DNA of 64,000 nucleotides from Pempheris klunzingeri (Eukaryota; Chordata; Actinopteri; Acropomatiformes; Pempheridae), in contig NC_092035.1 of the NCBI RefSeq assembly GCF_042242105.1, positions 6,668,477 through 6,732,476 on the forward strand. The letters are read 5' to 3'. Under the pieces are notes generated by a model, which was given only the letters and a program-made list of their open reading frames with translations, ran no database searches and was not told the origin of the DNA. Shown piece after piece: positions 21,060 through 35,600 of this stretch (its first letter is position 1; each line of letters begins with the position of its first letter). The translations under genes were made by a program, and so were the position numbers.

Positions 21060-23672
21060 ATGTCACATTTAGTCTTCAGCACTTCTGGCTAATGTTAATG
21101 TTTTGTCTTGGCTTTAATACACTGACTCACTTTTTATGTAGATTACTCCTATGGCTAGCTAATGCTAACAGTTATATGACAATATGACATTCCCTTTAAC
21201 ATCTGCACAGTTTAGCCTGATAAGTCCTTTAATTTGAAATCCGTACCGGAAGTATACGTTTATAGTCAGGGGAAATTGACACTATTGACATTGCCAGCGT
21301 GTTCCGATAAAGTGGTCCGGTGGCGCACAGGGCAGAACATTAGTTCCACATTAACAAATGCTTCCCAAACATTACAATAGTTTGATAATATTGATGAAAC
21401 CAGGCCCGATGTTCCGCTACATTTGCTGCCTTTAGGAGGCAGGAAGGTTATAACCATCAGATAAGCAGGTCTAAAAAAACGGAGGCTCTTATGCACATGA
21501 ATTTATCCTAAATAAACATTGTTGAAACAGATTTCTGAGTTTTGTCTCCAAGCTGCCATGATGGCATTCAGTTGATTTATGAAGAGAAGAAAATTTAAGT
21601 TCTATGCAAGAGAAGTGTAAGATCATCAATCACATAGTTGTGTGAGCAAATGTCATTTAATTTGATGCCAATTAAATGTAATGGCTGGATGTCAGCATGA
21701 CTGGAAGGACTATAATCCCTGAATAATTCATGGGCCTGTGGCATTTCTTTTGTTTGATGTATCATCCCTATCCTCTGTGGCTGGAGGTTTGGATTATAAC
21801 AGCTCAATAAAAGGCGCACTACCTTGAAGGATAATGAAGGATAACACCGTTGAAAATCATATTTATTTGCAGGTAAATGTGGCAAATGAATATGAGGTCT
21901 ACAATAAAAAAAAAAAAACAAGCAAATAGTCATTTAAACACTACTATGAGCTATAATGTACAGTACATATGAATGTTTGCATGTATACAAAAATAGACTT
22001 ATCAAAACACATTTACACAAATGGGTAGAATGTACATACCACAAAAATAACACCAGATGACACAAGACTACATGAGTACTCTGATTTCAGCCTGTCACTC
22101 TTTAGCCTAGCTTTAGGTCCAGTACAAGCACTTGTGCCTCTTAGAGATGAAGGACATGCACAAGAAGCAGCTGTGGTGTGACTGGGAGGCGTCATCATGC
22201 CTTCACCCTCAGCCTCCAGCTGCTCGGTGAGCAGCACACATCTGTGCTTCTGATGGGAATTTCCATGTAAACGTTTGTCAGTCAAAGTGAAGACGTGTTG
22301 TTGAAATGAAGCACAGCTTCCCTGAATGAATTCGTGCTGTCTTGGTTCAGATGTTTAGAAAGTATCGGAGCTTGAATTTGGTAAATGTACATTTGTATTT
22401 TATCTGCACGAGGAATTTAAAACATCTCATGAAATAAAATCTGACTTAAAAAGTTCTATGACAAACTGTGGTAGGACAACACATATCAAATTCAGTTCAA
22501 TGTCACTTCCTGAGACACGTGAGGACAGAAGAAACAAGTCCAGACCCCTTTGACTGATCTGTGGGAGCAGCATGTATGAATCACCCCTCAGGTACAATAA
22601 AGCTTCACTCTGCTTGGACTGTGGTGAACACCAGGAACAACTTGGCAAAGAAATGTTAAAGGTACATTTAGGGTACTTTGTGTGTGTGTGTGTGTTATTT
22701 TGCATATTGTAATCCCAACTAAGCTTAAACATTTTGTTTGACATCTGAAGTGAACCCTGTCCATGTTCATAACCTTTTATATTTATGGTGCTTTGTGTGT
22801 TTTAATATGTTAATATGTGTTGTGCCGTACAGTTTTTCATCACTGTCTGATATTTCTGTCAGCCAAATGAAATAAAGAAATGAACTAATAAATAGTTAGA
22901 TGAGGCGATAATGAAAATACGAGTTAGTTGCAGCCCTCGTCAGCAGTCAGGAAACGTCACGACTCCACATTGTTTGAGAAGGATGAATTGATTAAATCTT
23001 ACTTGCTTGTTTCCTTATGTAACATCTTAGAATCTGAAATAGTAAAACTGGAGCTTCATTTCGTTTTCTTTTTAAACTTGACTTCACCAACATTCAGAAC
23101 ATTCATCATTCATTCAGAATATAGAATACAAATTCAACTGGATCTCTTGGTTGACTTTTCAAAACGAGTCCTTCAGTTGTTGTCTGTACAAACACTGCAC
23201 CCCCCCCCTTACATTTGATTATTTCTTCTGTCTGTGCAGCTGGAGGAGAATCACATTTCAAGCTTTGCACATTGACCAAAGTGAAAGCTGAGGACTGAGA
23301 GTCCATGAAGTGCTGTGTGTTAAAGGAAAATACTGACAGAAAATATACATCCTGATCTAAACATATTGGTGGCACATTCTCCTCTACGACACAATATTTG
23401 AGCAGAAACAAATGTTTGTGCTACAGACACAGAACACCAAACATGAGCAGCAAAGTCAGTCACAGGACCAAATGACACACGCTACAGGGAACAAAAGAAA
23501 AACATGCATATCTGCTCCTAAGAACCACTAAACATTTGGCGTAGTATGTACTCACATCAAATAAGAGGAATACCAAAAACCATCTTAGGAATGAGGAGTA
23601 TTTCTAGGAAGAAAGGACTGTACTCTGTGTGCTGAGGGTGTTCTTCATCTACCTCTGGTGTGTTAGGAACGT
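21060..23672. other. Intergenic region and plcd4 3' untranslated region
   Basis: No coding exon is supported between the slx9 start and the plcd4 stop. The right part must hold the plcd4 3' UTR. An AATAAA overlaps the plcd4 stop itself (23672-23677) and others occur further away (for example 21862-21867), so the cleavage site cannot be fixed. Confidence 0.5.
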
Positions 23673-26600
23673 TTATTCCAGGTCTGCGACCCTGATGTGT
23701 ACGAATAAGGATGAGGGAGGAATACTGGTTCCATCTTTGGACAGAAGGTGAATATGACGATAACCTGAGAACACAACACAAAGACAGGACATGGTCTCCT
23801 GACTGATTTCATCTTCAATAGATGAAAACAGGATGCAGCTGATAAACTAGTCTGCTCTGTCACTCTTACCTTGCTGCATGCAGCTGAGAGGGAGAGTATA
23901 CTGGCCCACAAAGTCATTTTTAGACGTCTTGTCATAGTCTTCCACCACAAAGTGCACCATGGCCAGCTCCGGAGTGTGGATGATGAAGCGCAGAGTGTCA
24001 TACCACACCGGGTTGAACCCTGCAGAATACACAGAAGCCACAGTTACCCATTCATTCATTCCTCCTGTATGTATTTGTCAGGGGTGTATGGGCCCACAGC
24101 CTCTCCTGCACCATTGTTCTCAATGTATCTGGTCTCCTGCTTGGCCTGGTCCATAGGAACACCATGGATCTCCACTCTGACCAGAGGATCCACGATAGAA
24201 TCCTCTTTGATGTTGACTTTGGGCAGCTGCTGACCACTGATCACCTTAAATACACAAGTACAGGGTCCTCAATAGAACGATGACTGAAATGGCCACTAGC
24301 CTGCAGGGATACATGCTTTCTTACTTTCTTTGGGGTTTGTACCTGTATGGTGAGGACAACAGGTTGGTAGTCGTCCCGCTTTTGGGGCGTCTCAGGGTCA
24401 AAACTTTTCTCGTCCTCTCTCATGAAACTGGGCTTTAAGATGTAGCCAGAGCTGCCGTTCTGACTGAACAGCCCGTCATTCAGATCCATTCCCTCCCCAG
24501 CAGTCTGGAAATTCAACGCAACTGAATAAAAAGAAAAAGATTCACTTTTTTAAAGATTCACACGAATTTAGAATCACAACACACTGTATTCAGGCACTTG
24601 TCATGAAAGCAGCACCCTGAATTTAGATTTTACTTCAACAGCAAAACCTATAAAACACAACTTCTCAGGTGTTTTCTGATTTATATACCAAACAATACCG
24701 AAGGGATAAGAGACTCTAAGATCTGCATTACAATCATTTGGCAGATGCTTTTGTTCACACTTGCAAGAAGTGCATTTAAACCATGTTGGAGCTACAACTT
24801 GATATCATTCAGTGTTGGCAGTGTGTAAGTTAGAGGCTATGCTATGCTACTGAAGTTAAAGATACTTATGATTAATTGCTAAGCTGAGGAAGTATAGGCG
24901 GTACTGTACGGTTGTATAGTTCATATAGCTTCGTGGCCATGTAGCATTGAGTTCTGCTGCCTGACTGATGAGTCATCATCATCTTTAACAGACGAGTTGT
25001 GGGATTGTGAGTAAAACTAGAGGGGCACTGCTTTTTTCACACTTGTGGGGATTTTGAAAGGCACTATGTAGACATCATCAGTAAAAGGAATGAAATAAAT
25101 GTAGTTCCTCATGCAGTAAATGGCGTGTGATACTGGACACAGCCCAACTGAATGAGAAGGGGTCTGACTGGCAACATCTGTCAAATCAGCGCTGCCATCA
25201 TTCATCACTGCTTTGAATTTGCATAAATGCACCACACCTACCTCCACTGTACATACTGTTGTTATGAGTACTTATATTGTTCTTGTTCTTATTCTTATTG
25301 TTGTAGTTTATTTCTTACTTTTTTACTGTACATAGAGAGACAAGTTCACCGGAGTCAAATTCCTTGTTTGCTTGTACAAACTTGGCCAAATAAAGTTGAT
25401 TCTGATTCTGAGTTTCTGCCAGACATTTTTTTGAACTCATTCATGTTCATCCTCTACTCGAAGGCTCCTCTACTACCTTTGCTGCCACTTTGAGATAAAA
25501 ACTCGCCAGGTAGCCCCAAAGAGACTGGAAGTGAAGTGACTTCAGGTTCATTTGATGTTATGTTGCTTTAGGCTTTCAGTGGGGTCCACTCTTTAACCAT
25601 GATATTAAAAGCTGGCCTACTATGTGTCTATGCTTTCAGAAGTGCTAGCTGGTGCTGCAGTGAGGTCTGGTGTCTCTTTGTCTGTCTTATGTTATTCAAA
25701 CCCTCTCTGGAACAGTCTGGGAGCTGCTGCTGTTTGCTGTAAAAGCCAATATTAAACAACAAATGTGCCTATTTTGTCCCATTATGTCTTGATTTAAGTT
25801 GATCTTTATCTGTAGCCCAATGTACCATTACTAATGAAAGCAACACAACAGAACAGCATCAAAGAAAGTAGCTCTAAATGCCTGCTTGAGTTCAATCACC
25901 AATTTGGCACCCAGCATTCCACATTTCCTGAGGATTGAAATTGGAGGAGTCAGTTCGGAAGCCACTGGGATAAACCCTGGTCAGATGCCGCGAGTTATGG
26001 TGCACAAACTCGGCCCCTGAAAAGGAGATCATATCAGAAGTGGATTTAACATCTATAATAGGGTGTGACTGAAGCCCTTCATACATCATATGCCTATCAT
26101 CAACACACTGAAATGTAGTCATTTTGACACAAAATATATCAACCTATTGAACCTGATATTTACAGCATCAATCATCAGCCATACATGTCTGAAGCAGAGA
26201 GGAATGATAGCAACGGACTTACCAGCCTCTCTCAGGTGTTTGCGGGCCTTGGACTCTGTGAAAGAGGCCACCTCATAGAACTTGGAGTGGATGCGGGAGT
26301 GTTTGAAGCTACTGAAGTGGACGCTTTTGCAGTAAACAACACAATCTGACAGCTCCTTGGACAGACGCTGCCTTGACCTCTATAGAAAGAAGACGATAAA
26401 GGACATTCATGTAAACGCTCTGTATTTGTACAGCACCTTTCTAGTCACTTCGACTACTCAAAAGCGCTTTTACATCACGTCCTCATTCACCCATTCACAC
26501 ATCATTCATTCGGGAGGAATCTAAGCTGGAGGAGACTGTTCTTTCACACACTGAAAGACAGAGGAACATGTAGTCCTCAACATTTCTAGTGGAGCCCAAC

Positions 26601-29600
26601 AAATGTTTTCCACTGATACTTAACTCACCCCACCGGTAAATTTCAATTCTTACTGAGACGTGCCACAGTAACTTGTGTTTTTATCCTGTTTTTATTCTTG
26701 ATCCTTGATCGGTTTAACTATACTTTTAGCCAAATATAGGAGTTTAGGTTTACTGGGGTTGGCTGCTTTTGCTTGTTAATTTGGAGAACTTTATCCAAGG
26801 CCACAGCTAGGTTAACAACAGGGGTGTTTGTCACAACTGACAACTGTCTACAGTGTAAAATGTTATGGCATAGGCTACCAGTTTAACATGGTATTCGAGA
26901 GTCAAAAGTGGTATGCTGTTTTAGATGTGGCACACAACATTGGCACCAGTCTGCTGGAGTTCAGTGTTCAGAGGAGTGAGAATGCCATTTAAACGTTTTA
27001 AACTCATTTGCACCATTAACACATTGATGTCTGATACTCAGAGAGGTCGACCTGTGAACTAGCTCTGTGCTCAGGTTAGCTGACTGTTACTTCAGTCACG
27101 ACCACGTGATAGGGTAAACCCTTGTGATGCAAAGGAATCCTGTCATGGGTGGAAGAACCGGGCACATTGAGACCTTGAGACAACCTCTTTTTGCATTGTG
27201 TAAGTGATACTGGACCACAATGCCAAGCAAAAGCAGGAGTGCTGCCAGAGTAGCTTCCATGACTGTACAGATCAGAGGAGTGGCAGGTCCAAACACCATG
27301 ATGACAGTGAAACCTGCAGAGCACCTCCGAATGAACGCCTGCCTGCTTCCACATGAAAGCTGATCTGGCTGGTCTGCGCAGGCTTCAGAGTGTCTCACCC
27401 TCCACCCTCCACACATACACCTTTCCCTGTCTAGCAGACAGCAATACAGCCATCTCTCCAGACACCTAAACCATCAGCAGAGGCACCGCCGAGCTCACAT
27501 CACTGCCAAACTTGATGCTGGCCTCACCTCTGACGACCGTGTTGACAGGAGTCCCAGTGTGGCATTTCATTCTTCTCAGATGCTTATCAATATACATGAC
27601 TCTAAGTGTTCAATGATTCCTTTACACACTTAGTTTGCTGCACTGGACACAGATACACATTCAGCATTCAGCATTATCCTCTAAGGCCTAACAGCCTGTA
27701 ATGTAATATATGGCTGTCACCAAATGACATACATTCCATAATAATTTCCATAAGCCAGGATTCAGACGGCAGACACCCCTGGGTGGAATGCAGGGTGCTG
27801 CATTGGTGATGTAAAACACACAGTATTTTCTCATATTGTGCATACTGCATACTGCTCTCTGAAGACTCCATTGCAGCACTGCCTCTGCTCTGCCGCTGTT
27901 TCTGAAGGGGAGTCACATTAGCAGAGCATTTAACCGAGCCATTAACGGCCCTCGATAGAAAGCAGTTCCCAATAAAATAACGCTGCACACACACACATTT
28001 CACTTTTCCAGTTGTTGTGGGTACAGTTCTGTCATATCTCCATCCAAAATGAAGTAAATCTGCTGGGTCTTCACCTCCTCAGATGGACAGAGCACATGAA
28101 GACTGAAGAAGTGTTGGTTTTTGCAGCCAGTTTGCATGCTTTGATTGTACCTCCAACATATCTTTATCAAGAAGCTAGCTTTAGTGATGAAGCAACAATG
28201 GCGGAAAACAAGGTGAATTCAAGTTTTCAGTGGGCGGGAGATCACATGATCAACAGATCCCTGCTCTTATTATCACATGCAGGGCGACATCTAAAGAGCG
28301 GTTTCACACACATGCACTGAAAGAGGGAGCAGGAGAAAAGGAGGGTCTTTAGACACACAGTGGAAACATATTTATGGTGAAGAGACATTAAAAGTCCATT
28401 TTGCATAATATGTCAGCTTTAAAGACTGAGCCACCAAAACACAGCTCTGGAAAGTTATCATGGCGGAAAATGTTTTAACTTGACTAACTCGAGGTAACAG
28501 TAGAGATACAGCATTCATCTTATAAAGTCATCCATGTGTGGAATGTGTGCTTGCGTGCATTTGAATGTCTAGTGGGGCATGTTGTTGGTTAACATTGTTC
28601 TGAATTGCAGTTAAAAGCTGATCCAGGTTCAGCGTTTATGCTGGACAGCCCTGCGTTGGCAGTGTTAAAACATCTTTGTCAAATCACATTAATTTCGTTT
28701 AAAAATGAAGTTTAAGCTAATTAAGGCTCCTGATGCAACTTTTACTTGAAATGATGCATTTTGACATTGTAGAAAAGTTTCTGTCACTCGCCAGTGACTT
28801 AAAAACATACAGTATCAATAAATCAGGGACAAATAAAACACAAAGTGATCAGCTATTCCATCAAGCATACCAGCTGCATTATCTGTCATGTGGCCTGATA
28901 ATGTTGTGCCTGGTTATACATGGCTCGTTCCTGCCACTGAGAGCTCTTTCAATTTCCAGACGAAGGCAGACGAGCAGCATTTGTCCAAAACAAGGCCCCA
29001 CAAATGATGATAGAGTAGCAAGTGGAGACATTAAGCTGAATAAAAGAGGAGAGCCATCTCTTACTAATACACTTACTAATACATATTTGGAAATGAACTA
29101 TTTGGAACTTGATGTCCAGGTCTAGCCCTGCTTAGAGATTCTACACTCCACTATTTACCAACAGACTTGATTACTCACTGCAATTAGTGCTTTTCAAAGT
29201 ATCAAGTATCCCATTTTAGAGGAGACTGTACTACCTTCAGCTTGTCAGGCTTAGCCTAGATTGGCCTGGCATGGTTTGGCATGGCTGGTCTGGTCTGACT
29301 TGATAGAATTCATGTGTACGTCTTTAGAGTTCAGTTCCACACGAGAGAAATGTTCTGTGTTTTTAAGTTTGAGAAGGACTTCAGTTTATTACTGTGGTAG
29401 AAGACACCAGTGTCAGGTGGTAGCACAGTGCTGAAGTCTCGTCCTCTCTCTGTGCCCTGTCCCGGCCTGTCTCTGTGTCTGTCTCTGCTATCACAGTGTA
29501 AACAGATCACCTCATCTAACACCCAGTGTCTGCTCCCTGCCCTTCAATCCGCTCTATTTTTCATGAGGGATGACAGAAGTTTATGCAATCCTTTTCCGCT

Positions 29601-32600
29601 GGCTAAAAAGGTGACAAGATTTCTGGACGTCTCTGAGTGGCTCACTACAAAAGCTTCAGTCAAACTGGGAGAACAAACACACACCTCTTTTAGCTTAGTG
29701 CCAACTGTGCTGTAAAATAAAGTTACATGCATACTGTATGCAGTCACAGCAGATGGATGCATCTCTAAGTGTGCTTAAATAAAAGAAAGAATCACATTAA
29801 ACCATTTACATCTACACATTTACAGAGAAGGAACATAGATACTGTGAAATGATACAATCATGATTAATTATCATGATCATGAATCATGTGCTCATGCAGC
29901 TGCCAGAGTTGAAAACTCATTACACAGGACTCTGTGTATGACATGTGCGGCATACATAAAGTACATATACATGACCGCACAGCAACTCTATAGATATTAA
30001 AGAGCCATATTTGCATATTTGATCTATCTGCTGTGGTGTCTCTGCAGGACTGCCACCGCCCTCATCATCACATTTTCATAAAAATGATTGTGTATAGAAG
30101 CAAAAGCTGGTAGATTCACAAAACCAGTCACAAACAAGAGACCATCTTGCAAAAATGCTCACAGCACATGTGACACCAAATCGGTGTGTACAGTGCACTG
30201 GAACACATCACGTGAGATAAGTGAGTGTAAGTAAACAGGTGGACGGTGTCAAATTTATTCAATGTGCCGAAGCATCGTGGGAAGGACAGGAAAGGGTTAA
30301 CGCAGCTTCTCCTTAAACACTGTTTCTTACTGACTGGACCGCGACCTACCGGCATGGTCGTCTGTTTGTGGACCGTGGAACACGGGCAGCGTTAGTTGTG
30401 GTTGTTAGAACTTCTAATGAAGGTTGAATGTTAGATTGATTTATGGGGCATAAAGTGTGGGGGGGGTGACACCACACCCACCTGTGAACTCACTGAGATC
30501 TCAGCTGCACTTCTGCAGCATTCAGGACTGACACACAGCTGAGACACACACACATACAGCGGAGACACACACACACACACACACACAGCTGAGACACACA
30601 CACATACAGCGGAGACACACACACACACACACACACACACACAGCTGAGACACACACACATACAGCGGAGACACACACACACACACACACACAGCTGAGA
30701 CATTCACAGCTGAGACACACACACACACACACACACACACAGCTGAGACACACACACCTCTGATCTGTAGCCCTGCCAGAAGCAACCTGCAGGTATTACA
30801 AACCAACTCAGTGGCCACAATTCATAGAAACATGGTCACATATGCAGCGACTGTGAAGGGTGTCAGATTGCAGTTACACGCAATTAAAAACGCAGGTGGC
30901 CTGAACAGTAACATGCCAATACTTTAAAAATCCCTCCACTGTTGACTTACTGATGATAAAAGACAGACCATTACAGTGCTGCTGTGGACAGCTGTACTGA
31001 TTAAAACGGGCCCATGAACCGCTCTGCTCTTTATGTGTATTCATTCTCACTGCTCCTCTACTGGAATCATTACATCTCTCTACTAATAAACCATCTACTG
31101 CCACTACCAACTGTGATTAACAACATGCATTTAATCAAAAGGAGTTTATTTTGGGTTAGGCAGCTTAGTCTATTAAGTGTTTCATACAGTGAAATCCACT
31201 TCCTGATGTTCCTCAGTGCTGCATCATCAGCCTAAAAACGAGTCAGCGCGTGGATCCTGATTCTATATCAGGCTGACTCATCAGACTGTGTATAATAGGC
31301 TGCCTGAGGCTGAGGCCAGAAAGGTGTGCCACTGTGCAACCTGACCTACCTTAATCCTGTGACGGACACTCTCGCGGTGGAGGTTATCTTCGTCGATTTC
31401 AGCAACTTCGTCTTCGTCGCTGACCTCTCCGGTCAGAGAGTCTTCCGCCATCCCGTTGAAACTTTCTTCCAGACCGCCAATCTTCTTCGCTTTCAGCAGA
31501 ATCTTCCCCTTAAGATCCTGACAAGACGGTCAAAAAAAGCACAGGGTGTCAGAACAAAGGAACTTTAAACTGTTCATTTACACATATTACAGCACAAGTC
31601 ACTTAACGTGTCTGTTAATTCAGCACCACACAAATATCCATGTAGACATTTGAGTATAAACAATGAGACGATGAAAGAATCTGTTGAAATCAAGCTGTTA
31701 ACATGAACACGGTGATGAGATCTGGAACACTACTGTAACCTGTTTCTATATAAAAGAGAGGTCTACTGTAGACAATCTATATTTGTGGCAAAACAGAATT
31801 TTAGATACGGTTAATCACTTTGGTGATCTTTTATTAAGTAAGTTGTGCTTGAGGTCAGGAGGATTTCATTTAATTAGTAACCACTACTAATACTCTTGTA
31901 TCATACGTCGGCTACTATGTTAACATGCTGACAACAGGACAGCAATCGTTAAATATAGCATGCTATGATGTAACTCACAAAATCTGATTTATAAACGAAA
32001 TGATCAGGTCCAATTCAATTCAGATCAGTTCCAAAGTAACCCTGAGAGCAGCAGTAAATGGGCCTTTGTGTGCAAACAGTTCTGTGGCAGAGAGTGAGGA
32101 ATCAGTCAATCAATAAATCAATCACTGGCTCACATGGTACATCAGGCAGAATAGATAGATGTCCCATGGGTGTGCAGGGGGCTTGACATTTAAGCACCTT
32201 GCAAGGTGCAGGATGGCATTTCATTATGTTGCAGGAACGTCATGTTCAGTCGGAGGGAGCTGCATGTTTCTGCCACAGTCCTGCACCAGCGGGCTCACTG
32301 GAATGAATGAGAGGACTGCACTTCTTCTGTGTGACCAGTGCTGTGGTCTGTTTGGACTGAAGCAGGTCTCTATGTGGATTTGTGTCCATTAGGGAGAAGG
32401 CTTTCAGTAACGTGTGGAACCTAAGCCTGGTTTTCCTTTAAAGCCAACGAGTGGCCTGAGTGGGGAAGGGTTAGGACACAGACTGCATAGCTCACCTCAG
32501 GGGACGGCAACCCAATGGGGGCCTTTCCATCCAGTGTGCTTTTCAACAGCTTGTCACCAAGGATATGGTTGAGGTGTTGGGCCATGACTCTCTGTTGCTC

Positions 32601-35600
32601 AATGCTGCAGTGGTTCTCGATGGACAGGATGACTGGATATTCCGATACCTGGATGGGGGAGGGAGGAGGGAGGGAGGAGGGAGGGAGTTCGTAATTTAAC
32701 ACTAGAGAGCATTATCATAGGGGAAAGCTAATACGCCTGCTGCCATATACCTGTGGGTTGTGCCTGGCTGGCTGAAAGACCAGCAGATGGATGGACAAGG
32801 GGTCATGGGGCCACAATATTCAGTTGCAGACAGATGCTCATACACAGCAGGCTCTGACATGCACGTGAACCTGGCAACTGTTCACTTTGGCATGAGGCTG
32901 GCAGCTCCCTGGCTACTTCACCTCACAGGGTCATAGGGATATCATTGCGCAGTTGTACTCCCTCTTATTAATTTGCAATGAGATGCTGACTGATTTGTTG
33001 ATACAGCTTTACTGGACAATGAAAGTAAAAACAATTGCAATGCCAACATGAGGGGATTACAATTAATCTTTATTTATAGAGCGCCAGTTCATAGCAGTGT
33101 TATCTCAAGAGGCTCTCCATAAAGAGCAGGTCTAGACCAAACTCTTTCATTAAGAGAGAGACCCAACGATTCAGGAATTCAACATTAAGGATTCAAGAAT
33201 AGAGAAGAAAAGCCACATTGGGACCTGCGTGATCAACTTTCCAATCAGTTGTGACCTGTACAACATAAAAAAAGTGTCTTTCCAAAAGCAGCTGACTTCA
33301 CAGAGAAGTCAAACACTTCATTAACATGAGGGACAGGTACACGAGAGAGCCACTGTACTTAGAAGGAACACCACAAAACAATTCTGTGTATCAAAGCTCG
33401 TGGCTCAATGTTTTGCTGCAGCAGGGATTGATTAGAAAAGACTTGAGCAGACCAATCTGAGGCTGGAGTCAGGCGGTGTCCCCTAATGTTCTAGTTTCAA
33501 GCTAGTTAATGTGTAGGGTGTTTTTTTAAGTATAAAAGTAATCAAACATAAAGTTTGCAGCGACTTGAGTGAAATGAGCAGACAGATGGTGCTACCTTGA
33601 AGGCATAGTTGCCCACGGCACTGACCACATCCTTGAAGAGTATCTTGGAGGTGAAAGTGTGTCCATGATAGACGATGGGCTCTCCGTTGGCACCATCCCA
33701 GCAGTCCACTTCCACACACCGGCAGCCACGAGTCAGAGCCCTGAGCAGCAAAGACAAATTCAATTCTTTCCTAAATTTGTTCATTCACTTTTTTTTTATT
33801 CAGAGTCAAAAGGGCTTAAAGGGGGACTTAACAAGAATTTGACGTCAGGAATACCACTTTGTTTTATTAATACATTTTAAGTGGTGGCAGATTAATTCAG
33901 GGCATCGTGTTAGGGAATCTCATTACCCCTGAGAGGTTGAAGAGCACATTAGGCAAGGGGTTTCCGCTAAGGGAAGCCCTGAAATCTAAAAAATGGCTTG
34001 GACATGGATTTGGATCTAATCATCCTCTAAATTACTTTGAATATAACAAGAGGAATGGTTAAGTGATAGTGTTGGTGTCTGAGGGAAACTTTAGCTCTCA
34101 GTGTTTTTCTTTTCAGATTAGATAACAGATTAAAAGCCTTTACATACCAGACATGTTCTTTCATGTGATTAATTCACACGTTAATAATATTTTTTGAACC
34201 TGTATCCAGTGAAAGCTTTTACATCAGTGGTGGAATTTCACTGTACGAAATGGAACATTTATTTTTTGGGACCAAGGTCAATTTTTGCCTCTGACATATA
34301 CACATCAGAACAATCACATTCAGGGTTATCATTTCTTTGTTGCTTTACAGCTGTACTAGTGACTGATCCTCTGTCTGTGACAGCAGCTGCTCAGACTCTC
34401 CTCTCTGCTTTAGAAATGTAACGGCTTTCCTGTTTTTAAGCATTGTGCACATTCAGATGATTTACTGAGTGCTTTAGGGAAGCACAGGTTTAAATAGCCT
34501 TGTTTACGCCTCTCTCTCTGTTCTGTGGAGTGTAGAACCTTAACCTTATTTGTAAAATTGTGTTAGTCAGGGGCGTCATGATTTGCCGTTTATTTGTATT
34601 ACTGGTGTGTCAAGGCCTTTATGGGGGTTTGTATGCAATAGACATAAAAGATAGGATAGTGTAAGACATGTCGACTCTACAAGTGTGTGTATCATGTCTG
34701 CGTGTTTCCCACTAATTGGTACATTAGGCAACTGCCTGTGGTACCTACACCACTAACAAAGTTTTAAAATTAATGTTTGATCGTCTCACCAGCTTCAACA
34801 ACTATCAGTGGACTTGCTCAAAGAGGCAGAGTGAATTGTGCAGTGCCTCCATGGAGAGCTCAGGCCAGGTGAACTAAACATGTAATTGATCGAGTCAACA
34901 CCGTTTAGACACCAAAAACCTACAAACTCAAAATGGAATAAGCTCTCATATTAACTTTGTCTTACCATCCAAGTTTATATAACTCTGCTCTGCCACTGTA
35001 AAACATGCTAAACCTACCACCAACTAGCCCCACAATTAATCTGCACCACTTATTTCTCAGGGATTTGCTAATGAATTTTGCTGTGCCACAGTTTGCTGCA
35101 AGTGGGGAGTCACTTCAGTCATTGGAACATCACACAAACATTTCCATTAGAGCCATGTGAGCAAACCTGTCTACACTTAGACAGTTAACCCAGCATCATT
35201 ACCTGATGTATCCCTCCACACTGCTCTGTCCTCTGAGCTGGTCCTCCATCAGGTAGGTGTTGTGGGAGGAAGAGATGAAGTAATGGCACAGCGGCTGGCT
35301 CATGTCCTGGAAGACTTCCCGCCGCTGTGGGTTGAAGATGGCGCCCTCAGCTGAGCCGAGGTACATCAAGAAGCCATCAAATGTCATGGCATTCAGCAGC
35401 TTGGCTGGAAAGTAAGTGGGATAGTGTCAGAGCCTTCTTCCAAAGTGCTGAAATCCAACCTTTAAGGGTACCATTGTCCAGTACAGAGGGATTCCATTTT
35501 CCTATGGTCTCATAGAATCAGACAAACACCCAAATACAGTGTATTCTTCACTGTCCATGTACCTGTGTCAGAGGGCTCATACTGCTCAATGAGCCGCTTG

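Noticed and set aside
23849-24059. Separate small gene suggested by an open frame starting [14 protein letters not shown]
   Set aside because: The N-terminal part is intron; from GFNPVWY onward it is exon 14 of plcd4.
28733-29125. Plus-strand open frame of 130 codons inside plcd4 intron 9
   Set aside because: No recognised family, antisense to the gene, no splice or promoter context.
30431-30818. Several Cys/Val-rich minus-strand open frames
   Set aside because: They are translations of the compound CA minisatellite.
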